From positions 1 to 6,698 of the forward strand of contig JAFYFK010000018.1 in NCBI GenBank assembly GCA_017543805.1: a stretch of DNA of 6,698 bases. Direction: 5' to 3'. This stretch comes from Bacillota bacterium (GTDB lineage Bacteria > Bacillota > Clostridia > Peptostreptococcales > Anaerovoracaceae). The notes under the pieces were generated by a model. It saw nothing but the letters and a program-made list of their open reading frames with translations, was not told where the DNA came from and made no database searches. A program made the position numbers and the translations under genes. Positions 1 to 5,234 of the stretch are shown piece by piece; position 1 is the first letter of the stretch; the number at the start of each line of letters is the position of its first letter.

Positions 1-1
1 C

Positions 2-856
2 GGCGTGGGCTACCACGACTGGCTGCGAGGCATTCCCGGGGCGGAAAAGGCCGTGCGACGGGCCTTCGCGCTCTGCCGTGACCGGGGCTTTCCCACCGGG
101 GCGGAGATGTGCCTGTGGAAAGAAAACGCGCACACCTTGCGGGAGAGCGTCAACTACCTCGCCTCGGTGGGCTGCCGGAGCCTCAAGACCAATCCCGTGG
201 CGGACACGGGCGCCTGGCACGAGGGCGGCTGGGCGGAAAAGCACGGTCTTGACACCGACGAGACCTATACCCTTTATCTGAACTACTTGGAGGACTTCTA
301 CCGGGATCTGCCGGCGATCCATCTGCATCTGGGCGGCTTCTTCGCCGCGGATGGGCGGCAGCCGGATACATACAGTCTGCCAGCCATCCATGCGGCAAAG
401 GACCCGGAGAACATCTGCATGTGCGCCCATGCCCGCACATCGATGTACATCTCCGCCGAGGGCCGGGCGCTGACCTGTATGCCCATCTCCAACAACGACG
501 CGTTTCAGGCGGACTATCCGCTGATTCAGGAGCTGGGGCTGCGGCAATGCCTGACGGAATCGAAGTATATGGAGCTCATCAATACCCGCTCCGCCGCCGT
601 GCTGGCTCATAACGAAAAATGCGTTGACTGCGCCTATCGCAGACTCTGCCTCGGCGGCTGCCGGGCGGCGGGCCTTCAGTGCCATCCCGGCGACATCCTC
701 GCCCCCGATGAATCCACCTGCAGGCTCTTCCGTGACGGCTGGCTGCGGCGAATTGCGGAAAAGGTAAGCAAACTGCGTCCTTCGGCGGAATGCGCAGAGC
801 GAAAGCGGCTGCGTGAGCTTGGCCGTGAAGACGAGCTTCTTAAAATTGAAAACTGA
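2..856 (+). CDS. Radical SAM/SPASM domain protein, C-terminal part (peptide maturase-like)
   Basis: This gene is cut by the left edge; 284 residues are visible, numbered here from the codon at position 2. The first residues, GVGYHDWLRG, match the stretch after the central strands of radical SAM peptide-modifying enzymes (usually preceded by a D-G pair), so the CxxxCxxC cluster must lie outside the window. A complete SPASM domain follows: C141-x12-G154-x4-C159, then C207-x2-C210-x5-C216-x3-C220, then C240. This is the textbook SPASM spacing and would bind two auxiliary [4Fe-4S] clusters in a cytoplasmic enzyme. Family members often install thioether or other crosslinks in ribosomal peptides, or activate sulfatases. 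No precursor peptide is visible here, so the substrate is unknown. The gene is much more GC-rich than the DNA that follows, and its last few codons lie in AT-rich DNA that seems to belong to the integrase remnant. The GTG at position 5 is internal and is not the start. Confidence 0.85.
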   Translation, partial: GVGYHDWLRGIPGAEKAVRRAFALCRDRGFPTGAEMCLWKENAHTLRESVNYLASVGCRSLKTNPVADTGAWHEGGWAEKHGLDTDETYTLYLNYLEDFYRDLPAIHLHLGGFFAADGRQPDTYSLPAIHAAKDPENICMCAHARTSMYISAEGRALTCMPISNNDAFQADYPLIQELGLRQCLTESKYMELINTRSAAVLAHNEKCVDCAYRRLCLGGCRAAGLQCHPGDILAPDESTCRLFRDGWLRRIAEKVSKLRPSAECAERKRLRELGREDELLKIEN

Positions 857-1181
857 CGAGATGGAAAACAGAAGGTTTTTCGGGAAAGGATATAACGAAA
901 ACGACTATGTTTTTAAATGGTCAAATGGCATTCCATTTTCACCAGATTATGTGACGTCACATTTTTCAGATTTGCTTGAATAACATGGACTTCCGCATAT
1001 ACGATTTCATGAATTACGCCATAGCTGTGCAAGCCTTTTGTTGAATAATGGATTCACATTGAAAGACGTTCAAGAATACATGGGGCATGCAGATATACAG
1101 ATTACGGCTGATATTTATGGACATCTTGACGTTGCAAGAAAGGATATGCTCTCAAAAGGAATTGAAAGCTGTATATTCTGA
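840..1181 (+). pseudogene. Tyrosine recombinase (phage/ICE integrase) C-terminal remnant
   Basis: The frame containing the ATG at 861 reads MENRRFFGKGYNENDYVFKW and continues into the catalytic domain of a tyrosine integrase. A TAA at 981-983 interrupts it in the context LLE*HGLPHIRFHELRHS; homologues usually carry a charged residue, often Lys, there, so a single base change would explain the stop. Catalytic landmarks remain: the HELRH box (His at 1008, Arg at 1017), the GH pair (His at 1086) and the nucleophile Tyr at 1116 in DIYGHLD. The frame ends at TGA 1179-1181. The N-terminal DNA-binding half and the first catalytic Arg are missing. Similarity seems to begin near 840, inside the 3' end of the upstream gene but in another frame. 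The segment is AT-rich, unlike both flanks. It lies immediately inside the 3' end of tRNA-Pro, as expected for an integrase at a tRNA attachment site. It is probably inactive. Confidence 0.85.
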
Positions 1182-1182
1182 A

Positions 1183-1206
1183 AAGTGTTAGAAAAAGTGT
1201 TAGAAA
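1183..1206 (+). repeat. Two tandem copies of a 12-bp unit after the integrase remnant
   Basis: The unit AAGTGTTAGAAA occurs twice in a row, at 1183-1194 and 1195-1206. Because 12 is divisible by 3, the integrase frame stays open across it and would read KVLEKVLEK beyond the TGA at 1179. It is a small local duplication; no function is evident. Confidence 0.7.
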
Positions 1207-1215
1207 AACAGAGAA

Positions 1216-1251
1216 AAAGAAAAATCACAGAGTCCGAAAACCCTGTGATTT
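1216..1251 (-). terminator. Rho-independent terminator of the tRNA-Gly/tRNA-Pro transcript
   Basis: A perfect 9-bp stem (1222-1230 with 1243-1251, AAATCACAG / CTGTGATTT) encloses a 12-nt loop. Read on the minus strand it starts 3 nt after the CCA end of tRNA-Pro, and the stem is followed by TTCTTTTTC. This is the expected layout of an intrinsic terminator for the two minus-strand tRNAs. Towards the integrase side (plus-strand reading) the T run is too short for an efficient terminator. Confidence 0.75.
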
Positions 1252-1254
1252 CAA

Positions 1255-1331
1255 TGGTCGGAGTGTCGGGACTTGAACCCGAGGCCTCTTGACCCCCAGT
1301 CAAGCACGCTACCAAACTGCGCCACACCCCG
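1255..1331 (-). tRNA. tRNA-Pro (anticodon GGG)
   Basis: The minus strand folds as a complete 77-nt cloverleaf with an encoded CCA end. The acceptor CGGGGTG pairs with CACTCCG with one G-U pair. The D stem is GCGC/GCGT. The anticodon stem CTTGA/TCAAG closes the loop CTGGGGG, giving anticodon GGG (plus-strand 1295-1297), which reads CCC. The T stem is TCGGG/CCCGA around TTCAAGT. It lies 6 nt downstream of tRNA-Gly and is surely co-transcribed with it. Its 3' end faces the integrase remnant, so it is the probable attachment site of the element on the left. Confidence 0.97.
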
Positions 1332-1337
1332 ATAAAA

Positions 1338-1412
1338 TGGAGCGGAAGACGAGATTCGAACTCGCGACCCTCGCCTTGGCAAGGCGATGCTCTACCCCTG
1401 AGCCACTTCCGC
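1338..1412 (-). tRNA. tRNA-Gly (anticodon GCC)
   Basis: A 75-nt cloverleaf with encoded CCA is present on the minus strand. The acceptor GCGGAAG pairs with CTTCCGC. The D arm is GCTC-AGGGGTA-GAGC. The anticodon stem TCGCC/GGCGA holds the loop TTGCCAA, giving anticodon GCC (plus-strand 1378-1380). The T arm is GCGAG-TTCGAAT-CTCGT. It is the first gene of the minus-strand tRNA pair, about 9 nt downstream of the predicted transcription start. Confidence 0.97.
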
Positions 1413-1427
1413 ACCAGAACGTCGAAT

Positions 1428-1456
1428 AGTATAACAAATAAATATTGAGAAATCAA
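1428..1456 (-). promoter_or_regulatory. Promoter of the tRNA-Gly/tRNA-Pro pair
   Basis: On the minus strand there is a -35 TTGATT (plus coordinates 1451-1456), a 17-bp spacer and a -10 TATACT (1428-1433). Transcription would start near 1421, leaving a short leader before tRNA-Gly at 1412. Its -35 box lies inside the spacer of the opposing tRNA-Arg promoter. Confidence 0.8.
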
Positions 1457-1473
1457 GTGCGATTTGCTATAAT
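1445..1473 (+). promoter_or_regulatory. Promoter of tRNA-Arg
   Basis: A -35 TTGAGA (1445-1450), a 17-bp spacer and a perfect -10 TATAAT (1468-1473) precede tRNA-Arg by 13 nt, which predicts a start near 1480. Its -35 box sits inside the spacer of the divergent tRNA-Gly promoter, so the two cannot easily be occupied at the same time. Confidence 0.85.
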
Positions 1474-1486
1474 TTTTAAGCGTGAT

Positions 1487-1563
1487 GCGCCCGTAGCTCA
1501 TTTGGATAGAGCGTCAGACTCCGACTCTGAAGGCGGCAGGTTCGAATCCTGTCGGGCGCACCA
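1487..1563 (+). tRNA. tRNA-Arg (anticodon CCG)
   Basis: A 77-nt cloverleaf with encoded CCA. The acceptor GCGCCCG pairs with CGGGCGC. The D arm is GCTC-ATTTGGATA-GAGC. The anticodon stem TCAGA/TCTGA closes the loop CTCCGAC, giving anticodon CCG, which reads CGG. The T arm is GCAGG-TTCGAAT-CCTGT. It is transcribed divergently from the other two tRNAs. Two damaged copies of its 3' end follow within about 100 bp. Confidence 0.97.
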
Positions 1564-1604
1564 TTTAATTGTATATGATTGGTGCCGGCAGGATTCGAAC
1601 CTGC
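1536..1604. repeat. Inverted repeat: tRNA-Arg 3' end and a relic copy
   Basis: The T-arm sequence at 1536-1551 is repeated perfectly in inverted orientation at 1589-1604 (16 bp). The match continues towards the CCA end: 1580-1588 mirrors the acceptor end of tRNA-Arg except for three missing bases (GCG). The second copy is thus a T-arm-plus-acceptor relic on the minus strand, without any D or anticodon arm. It is not a functional tRNA. Confidence 0.85.
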
Positions 1605-1668
1605 ATGCAGGGTCACGAGAGAGCGAGCCGTTGGCGAAGCTCGAAAGATCCTGTCGGGCGCACCATTT
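1546..1668 (+). repeat. Direct repeat of the tRNA-Arg 3' end (21 bp, perfect)
   Basis: Bases 1546-1566, which hold the T-loop edge, acceptor strand, CCA and following TTT, recur exactly at 1648-1668. A short perfect duplication of a tRNA 3' end 102 bp away is what an old integration or excision event at this tRNA would leave. It could equally be a tRNA-tail duplication recruited as a terminator arm. Confidence 0.8.
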
Positions 1669-1672
1669 TTTT
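1580..1672 (+). terminator. Long hairpin plus T7 after tRNA-Arg (probable terminator)
   Basis: Bases 1580-1594 pair with 1648-1665 over 15 bp, with one G-U pair and a 3-nt bulge at 1658-1660. Seven T residues follow at 1666-1672. A smaller internal stem, CGAGC with GCTCG, sits in the long loop. Both arms derive from tRNA 3'-end sequence. Position and T run fit an intrinsic terminator for the tRNA-Arg transcript, although the large loop is unusual. Confidence 0.55.
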
Positions 1673-1680
1673 ATGCGGGA

Positions 1681-1697
1681 AGGTGCGTTATGCACCT
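1681..1697. promoter_or_regulatory. Small palindrome AGGTGC-N5-GCACCT
   Basis: A perfect 6-bp inverted repeat with a 5-nt centre lies about 40 bp upstream of the possible -10 box of the kinase operon. No T run follows, so it is not a good terminator. It could be an operator or may be chance. Confidence 0.25.
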
Positions 1698-1734
1698 GGA
1701 GATAAGATAAACGACCGCATTCGTGATATGATTA

Positions 1735-1740
1735 TATAAT
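1735..1740 (+). promoter_or_regulatory. Possible -10 box of the kinase operon
   Basis: The hexamer TATAAT fits a -10 element, but at the 16-19 bp distance only weak -35 candidates exist (for example CGACCG at 1712-1717). Transcription would start near 1747, after the ATG at 1739, which argues that translation begins at 1823. The call rests on the -10 box alone. Confidence 0.3.
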
Positions 1741-1741
1741 G

Positions 1742-1809
1742 ACCGCCGCAGCTGCAGCGCTTGCGGTGGTCTTCATTTCTTGGTATGCTATTAGCGGATC
1801 ATTGATCCG
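1742..1809 (+). promoter_or_regulatory. Two inverted repeats in the leader of the kinase operon
   Basis: Bases 1742-1750 pair with 1762-1770 (9 bp with one G-U pair, 11-nt loop), and 1795-1800 pair with 1804-1809 (6 bp, 3-nt loop). The second ends just before the ribosome binding site at 1811-1817. The first overlaps the predicted transcription start, so it could be an operator instead of an RNA hairpin. These repeats suggest the stretch before 1823 is regulatory and not coding. Confidence 0.35.
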
Positions 1810-1822
1810 GGCGGAGGCAGTT

Positions 1823-3850
1823 ATGGCTGGGAAAAAGTTTGCGCTGACGGAGGAGACTCTTGCCGTCATTGAAGATATCGGCGGGCACATGCCGGGCGGT
1901 TTTTTTATTTATAAATTCAAACATCCTGAAGAACTGATCTATGTCAACAAAGCTGTGTTTGACATCTTCGGCTGCGCGGACATCGAAGAATTCAAAGCTC
2001 TGACGGGCTGGACCTTCAGGGGCATGGTACATCCGGAGGATTATGACAGGGTATCCGCAGCGATCGTCGACCAGATAGGCGCAAATAACGATCAGATGGA
2101 CTACGCGGAATACCGCATCATCCGCAGGGACGGAAAGGTCCGCTGGGTGGACGATTACGGACATTACTGCGAAACCACGGCCTACGGCGGCATCTACACG
2201 GTGTTCATCTCGGATATAACGGAGAAGAGGGAACAGCGGGAGACAGACAAGGCGACCCGCGACGCGGTCATTTCGACTCTTACCAATTCCTATAATACGG
2301 TTTGGCTGATAAGCGACGTGGCAACGGAGGAAAACTCCCTGTACCATACAGACCTTGACGCCGCGCACGAGGCTGCGATACGCAACGCGCTGAATCACGC
2401 ACGTTACACGGACACCAAGACCGAGTATGTCGCCACGATGGTCGCCGCGGAGGATCAGGCGCGCATGCAGGAACAGATAGGGCTGCCGTTTATCCTGAAG
2501 CAGTTTGAGACAAAAGACCAGTTTTCGGTCACTTTTGTACGCGCGCTGGAAAGCGAACCGAGGCATTACCGTGTTGACATCGGCAAGGTGCTGATGCCCG
2601 GAGGACGCCTCGGCGTTATGATGGGCTTTAAGGATGTCGAGGACGAAGTGCAGCGCGAGTTGGAATACAAGAGGCGCATAGCTGAGGCAAATGCCAGCGC
2701 GCGCAACGAATTCCTCACCAACATATCCCACGATATCCGGACGCCTATGAACGCCATCGTAGGATATGCCAATATAGCTAAAAGCCGCAGGTCTGAACCG
2801 GAGGTGGTCGACGACGCGCTTGAAAGTATCGGGTCATCCAGCCACTTCCTGCTGTCGCTGATAAACGATATCCTTGATATTTCCAAGATAGAAAGCGGCA
2901 GGATGCAGGTAAATCCCGCCCCGTGCAACCTGAACGACATTTTCCGCCGAATAGAGGATATAACGGTTCTGCAGGCTAAGAACAAATCTCTGTTTATCAC
3001 GTATCGGCACGACAGCGTACGGCATGTGCATGTGAAAGCGGATGAACTGCGCATCGAGCAGGTCCTGGTCAACATAATCAGCAACGCCATTAAATATACT
3101 CCTGTCGGAAAGACAGTTGATCTTATAGCCGAAGAAGAACCGGCCGAAGGCAGCAGAAACCTGTATCGCTTTATCGTAAGAGATACGGGAATAGGCATCA
3201 GCGAGGATTATCTGCCGCATATCTTCGAAAGTTTCTCCCGCGAAGAAAAGACGACGGTCAACCGCATCCAGGGGACAGGGCTCGGCCTCGCCATATCCGC
3301 AAAGGTCGTGGAGATGATGGGCGGTAAGATCTTCGTTAAGAGCAAAGTGGGCGAAGGCTCGGAGTTTACTGTGGAGCTGGAGCTCGAATCCCTTGAAAGC
3401 GATGAGGCTGCAGGGGAGTCCGCTATCGGAGATATAGATCTGTCCGGCCGCCGCGTACTGCTTGTCGAGGACAACGACATCAACGCCGAGATAGCGGAAA
3501 TGATACTTTCAGAGTACGGCATAGACATCGAAAGAGCGGAGAACGGTCAGATATGCCTGGATAAGATCCTGTCGCATGGAAACGGATATTATGACGCTGT
3601 GCTGATGGACATTCAGATGCCTGTGATGAACGGCCTCGACGCCGCGAGGGCGATTCGCGCCATGCAGGGCGACTATTTCAGGACGCTGCCTGTGATCGCG
3701 ATCAGCGCCAACACCTCTGACGGGGATGTGATGGATTGCCTTTCAGCCGGTATGAACGCTCATCTTCCGAAGCCATTTGAACCGTTCGATCTCTTGAAGA
3801 TCCTCGATGAGCATATAAATAAAAAGGAGGCTGCAGGATGGGCATTTTAG
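1823..3850 (+). CDS. PAS-domain hybrid sensor histidine kinase with C-terminal receiver
   Basis: This 675-residue protein is a hybrid two-component kinase. Residues ~20-137 form a PAS domain (PGGFFIY to VFISDITEKRE). Residues ~145-270 look like a second, divergent PAS-like sensor. The HisKA H box NISHDIRTPMNAIVG carries the phospho-acceptor His303. The ATPase domain shows an N box with Asn421, G1 box DTGIG (454-458) and G2 box GTGLGL (from 484). The receiver has acidic Glu549/Asp550, phospho-acceptor Asp596 in MDIQMP, Ser628 and Lys650 in LPKPFEP, so every key residue is present. No DNA-binding output domain follows the receiver. The start at 1823 is chosen because GGCGGAGG (1810-1817) lies 5 nt before it; the upstream ATG at 1739 lacks a ribosome site. 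That longer form would add a hydrophobic N-terminal stretch. Without it no membrane segment is seen, so the sensor is probably cytoplasmic. Its 3' end overlaps the next gene by 13 nt. Confidence 0.93.
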   Translation: MAGKKFALTEETLAVIEDIGGHMPGGFFIYKFKHPEELIYVNKAVFDIFGCADIEEFKALTGWTFRGMVHPEDYDRVSAAIVDQIGANNDQMDYAEYRIIRRDGKVRWVDDYGHYCETTAYGGIYTVFISDITEKREQRETDKATRDAVISTLTNSYNTVWLISDVATEENSLYHTDLDAAHEAAIRNALNHARYTDTKTEYVATMVAAEDQARMQEQIGLPFILKQFETKDQFSVTFVRALESEPRHYRVDIGKVLMPGGRLGVMMGFKDVEDEVQRELEYKRRIAEANASARNEFLTNISHDIRTPMNAIVGYANIAKSRRSEPEVVDDALESIGSSSHFLLSLINDILDISKIESGRMQVNPAPCNLNDIFRRIEDITVLQAKNKSLFITYRHDSVRHVHVKADELRIEQVLVNIISNAIKYTPVGKTVDLIAEEEPAEGSRNLYRFIVRDTGIGISEDYLPHIFESFSREEKTTVNRIQGTGLGLAISAKVVEMMGGKIFVKSKVGEGSEFTVELELESLESDEAAGESAIGDIDLSGRRVLLVEDNDINAEIAEMILSEYGIDIERAENGQICLDKILSHGNGYYDAVLMDIQMPVMNGLDAARAIRAMQGDYFRTLPVIAISANTSDGDVMDCLSAGMNAHLPKPFEPFDLLKILDEHINKKEAAGWAF

Positions 3851-5223
3851 CGGCTTTTATGGTTCCTCACCCGCCGATGATAATACCGGAGATCGGCCGC
3901 GGCAGCGAGGATCAGATACAGGAAACTGTACAGGCTTATGAGCGCGTCGCGGAGGAGATCGCTGCGCTGGCGCCGGAAACGATCATAATCACAAGCCCGC
4001 ACAGCATCATGTACGCGGACTATTTCCATATCTCGCCGGGCAGAGGCGCAAAAGGGTCTTTTGCGCAGTTCCGCGCGTCTTCGGTAAAGTTTGCTGAAGA
4101 TTACGACACTGAACTCGTCGAACGCATATGCGGACTCGCCGCGTCGGAGGACTTCCCCGCGGGCACGCTTGGGGAGAGGGACGCGTCGCTGGATCACGGG
4201 ACTATGGTCCCGCTGTGGTTCATACGCCGAAGATACGCGGGCGGAAAGATAGTAAGGATAGGGCTTTCCGGCCTTCCGCTTACGGATCATTACCGCCTTG
4301 GACAGCTGATCGCGCAGGCTGCGGAGGACCTTGACAGAAGGGCTGTCATCGTCGCGAGCGGGGATCTGTCGCATAAGCTGCAGGATTACGGTCCCTACGG
4401 TTTTGCTCCGGAAGGCCCGGAATACGATCGACGCATCATGGATGTCTGCGGAAGGGCGGCCTTCGGCGAACTCTTGGATTTTGATGAGAATTTCTGCGAC
4501 AGGGCTGCTGAATGCGGTCACCGCTCCTTTGTCATAATGGCCGGAGCGTTTGACGGGCTGGGCGTAAAAGCCGAAGCGCTGGCGCACCAGGACGTGACCG
4601 GCGTAGGCTACGGGATCTGTACTTTCTATCCCGAAGGACCGGATCCGAACAGGCATTTCCTGAAAGATCATCTGGACCGACAGGAAAGAGAGTGCCTTGA
4701 AAGAGCCGAAAAAAGCGATCCCTATGTAAAGCTTGCAAGGGCGTCCGTCGAAAGCTGGGTCAGGCACAGGCAGATAATGCCGGTCCCGGAAGGCTTGCCG
4801 GAGGAGATGCTTTATCAGCGCGCCGGGACATTCGTATCCATACACAAAAACGGGCAGCTGCGCGGCTGCATAGGCACCATCGCGGCGACGCAGGGCAGCA
4901 TCGCGGAGGAGATAATACAGAACGCGGTCAGCGCGTCTTCCAGAGACCCGCGCTTTTCGCCCATAAAACCCGGCGAGCTCTCCAGCCTTGAGATAAGCGT
5001 CGATGTTCTCGGAGACGCCGAAGACATCGATTCCCCGGACCAGCTCGACGTCAAACGCTACGGGGTCATCGTGACCCGCGGGCACAGGCGGGGACTGCTG
5101 CTCCCGAATCTTGACGGGATAGATACTGTCGATGAACAGATAAAGATCGCAAAGCAGAAGGCAGGCATAATGGAATTCGAGAAGTGCAGCCTTCAGCGTT
5201 TTGAAGTCGTAAGGCATTATTGA
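3838..5223 (+). CDS. amrB-amrA: AmmeMemoRadiSam system fusion protein: MEMO (AmrB-like) plus AMMECR1 (AmrA-like)
   Basis: This 461-residue fusion has an N-terminal MEMO domain (about 1-265), related to class III extradiol dioxygenases (LigB fold). Candidate metal ligands or conserved family residues are His11 in VPHPP, His55 in TSPHS, His120 in LDHG, His179 in SGDLSH and the ECGHRS motif at 225-230. The C-terminal AMMECR1 domain (about 290-461) has the hallmark LRGCIG at 341-346 and RDPRF at 370-373. In most genomes these are separate members of the AmmeMemoRadiSam system; clostridial fusions are known. The biochemical role of the system is unknown; human MEMO1 and AMMECR1 are homologues. The start ATG at 3838 has an excellent AAGGAGG (3824-3830) 7 nt upstream, inside the kinase gene, and the 13-nt overlap implies translational coupling. 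The following radical SAM gene completes the trio. The protein is probably cytoplasmic, with no signal peptide visible. Confidence 0.93.
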   Translation: MGILAAFMVPHPPMIIPEIGRGSEDQIQETVQAYERVAEEIAALAPETIIITSPHSIMYADYFHISPGRGAKGSFAQFRASSVKFAEDYDTELVERICGLAASEDFPAGTLGERDASLDHGTMVPLWFIRRRYAGGKIVRIGLSGLPLTDHYRLGQLIAQAAEDLDRRAVIVASGDLSHKLQDYGPYGFAPEGPEYDRRIMDVCGRAAFGELLDFDENFCDRAAECGHRSFVIMAGAFDGLGVKAEALAHQDVTGVGYGICTFYPEGPDPNRHFLKDHLDRQERECLERAEKSDPYVKLARASVESWVRHRQIMPVPEGLPEEMLYQRAGTFVSIHKNGQLRGCIGTIAATQGSIAEEIIQNAVSASSRDPRFSPIKPGELSSLEISVDVLGDAEDIDSPDQLDVKRYGVIVTRGHRRGLLLPNLDGIDTVDEQIKIAKQKAGIMEFEKCSLQRFEVVRHY

Positions 5224-5234
5224 GAGGTCTGCGG

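Noticed and set aside
1580..1665. A possible fourth tRNA gene on the minus strand
   Set aside because: Only a T arm and part of an acceptor strand are present; no D arm or anticodon arm can be folded and three acceptor bases are missing.
1681..1697. Palindrome as a transcription terminator
   Set aside because: The stem is only 6 bp and is followed by GGAGATAAG instead of a T run; it is kept only as a weak operator candidate.
1115..1705. Open frames on both strands across the tRNA cluster, with peptide motifs such as CRQDSNL and WCARQDL
   Set aside because: These are the well-known artefacts of translating tRNA T-arm and acceptor sequences; the DNA is fully explained by tRNA genes and their repeats.
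1799..2731. Minus-strand open frame of 310 codons opposite the kinase
   Set aside because: No domain is recognisable and it is fully antisense to conserved PAS and kinase sequence.
5220..5234. TTG at 5220 as the start of the radical SAM gene
   Set aside because: It overlaps the previous stop codon and has no ribosome site, while ATG 5235 has GAGAGG at a good distance and gives the usual short run before the first cysteine.
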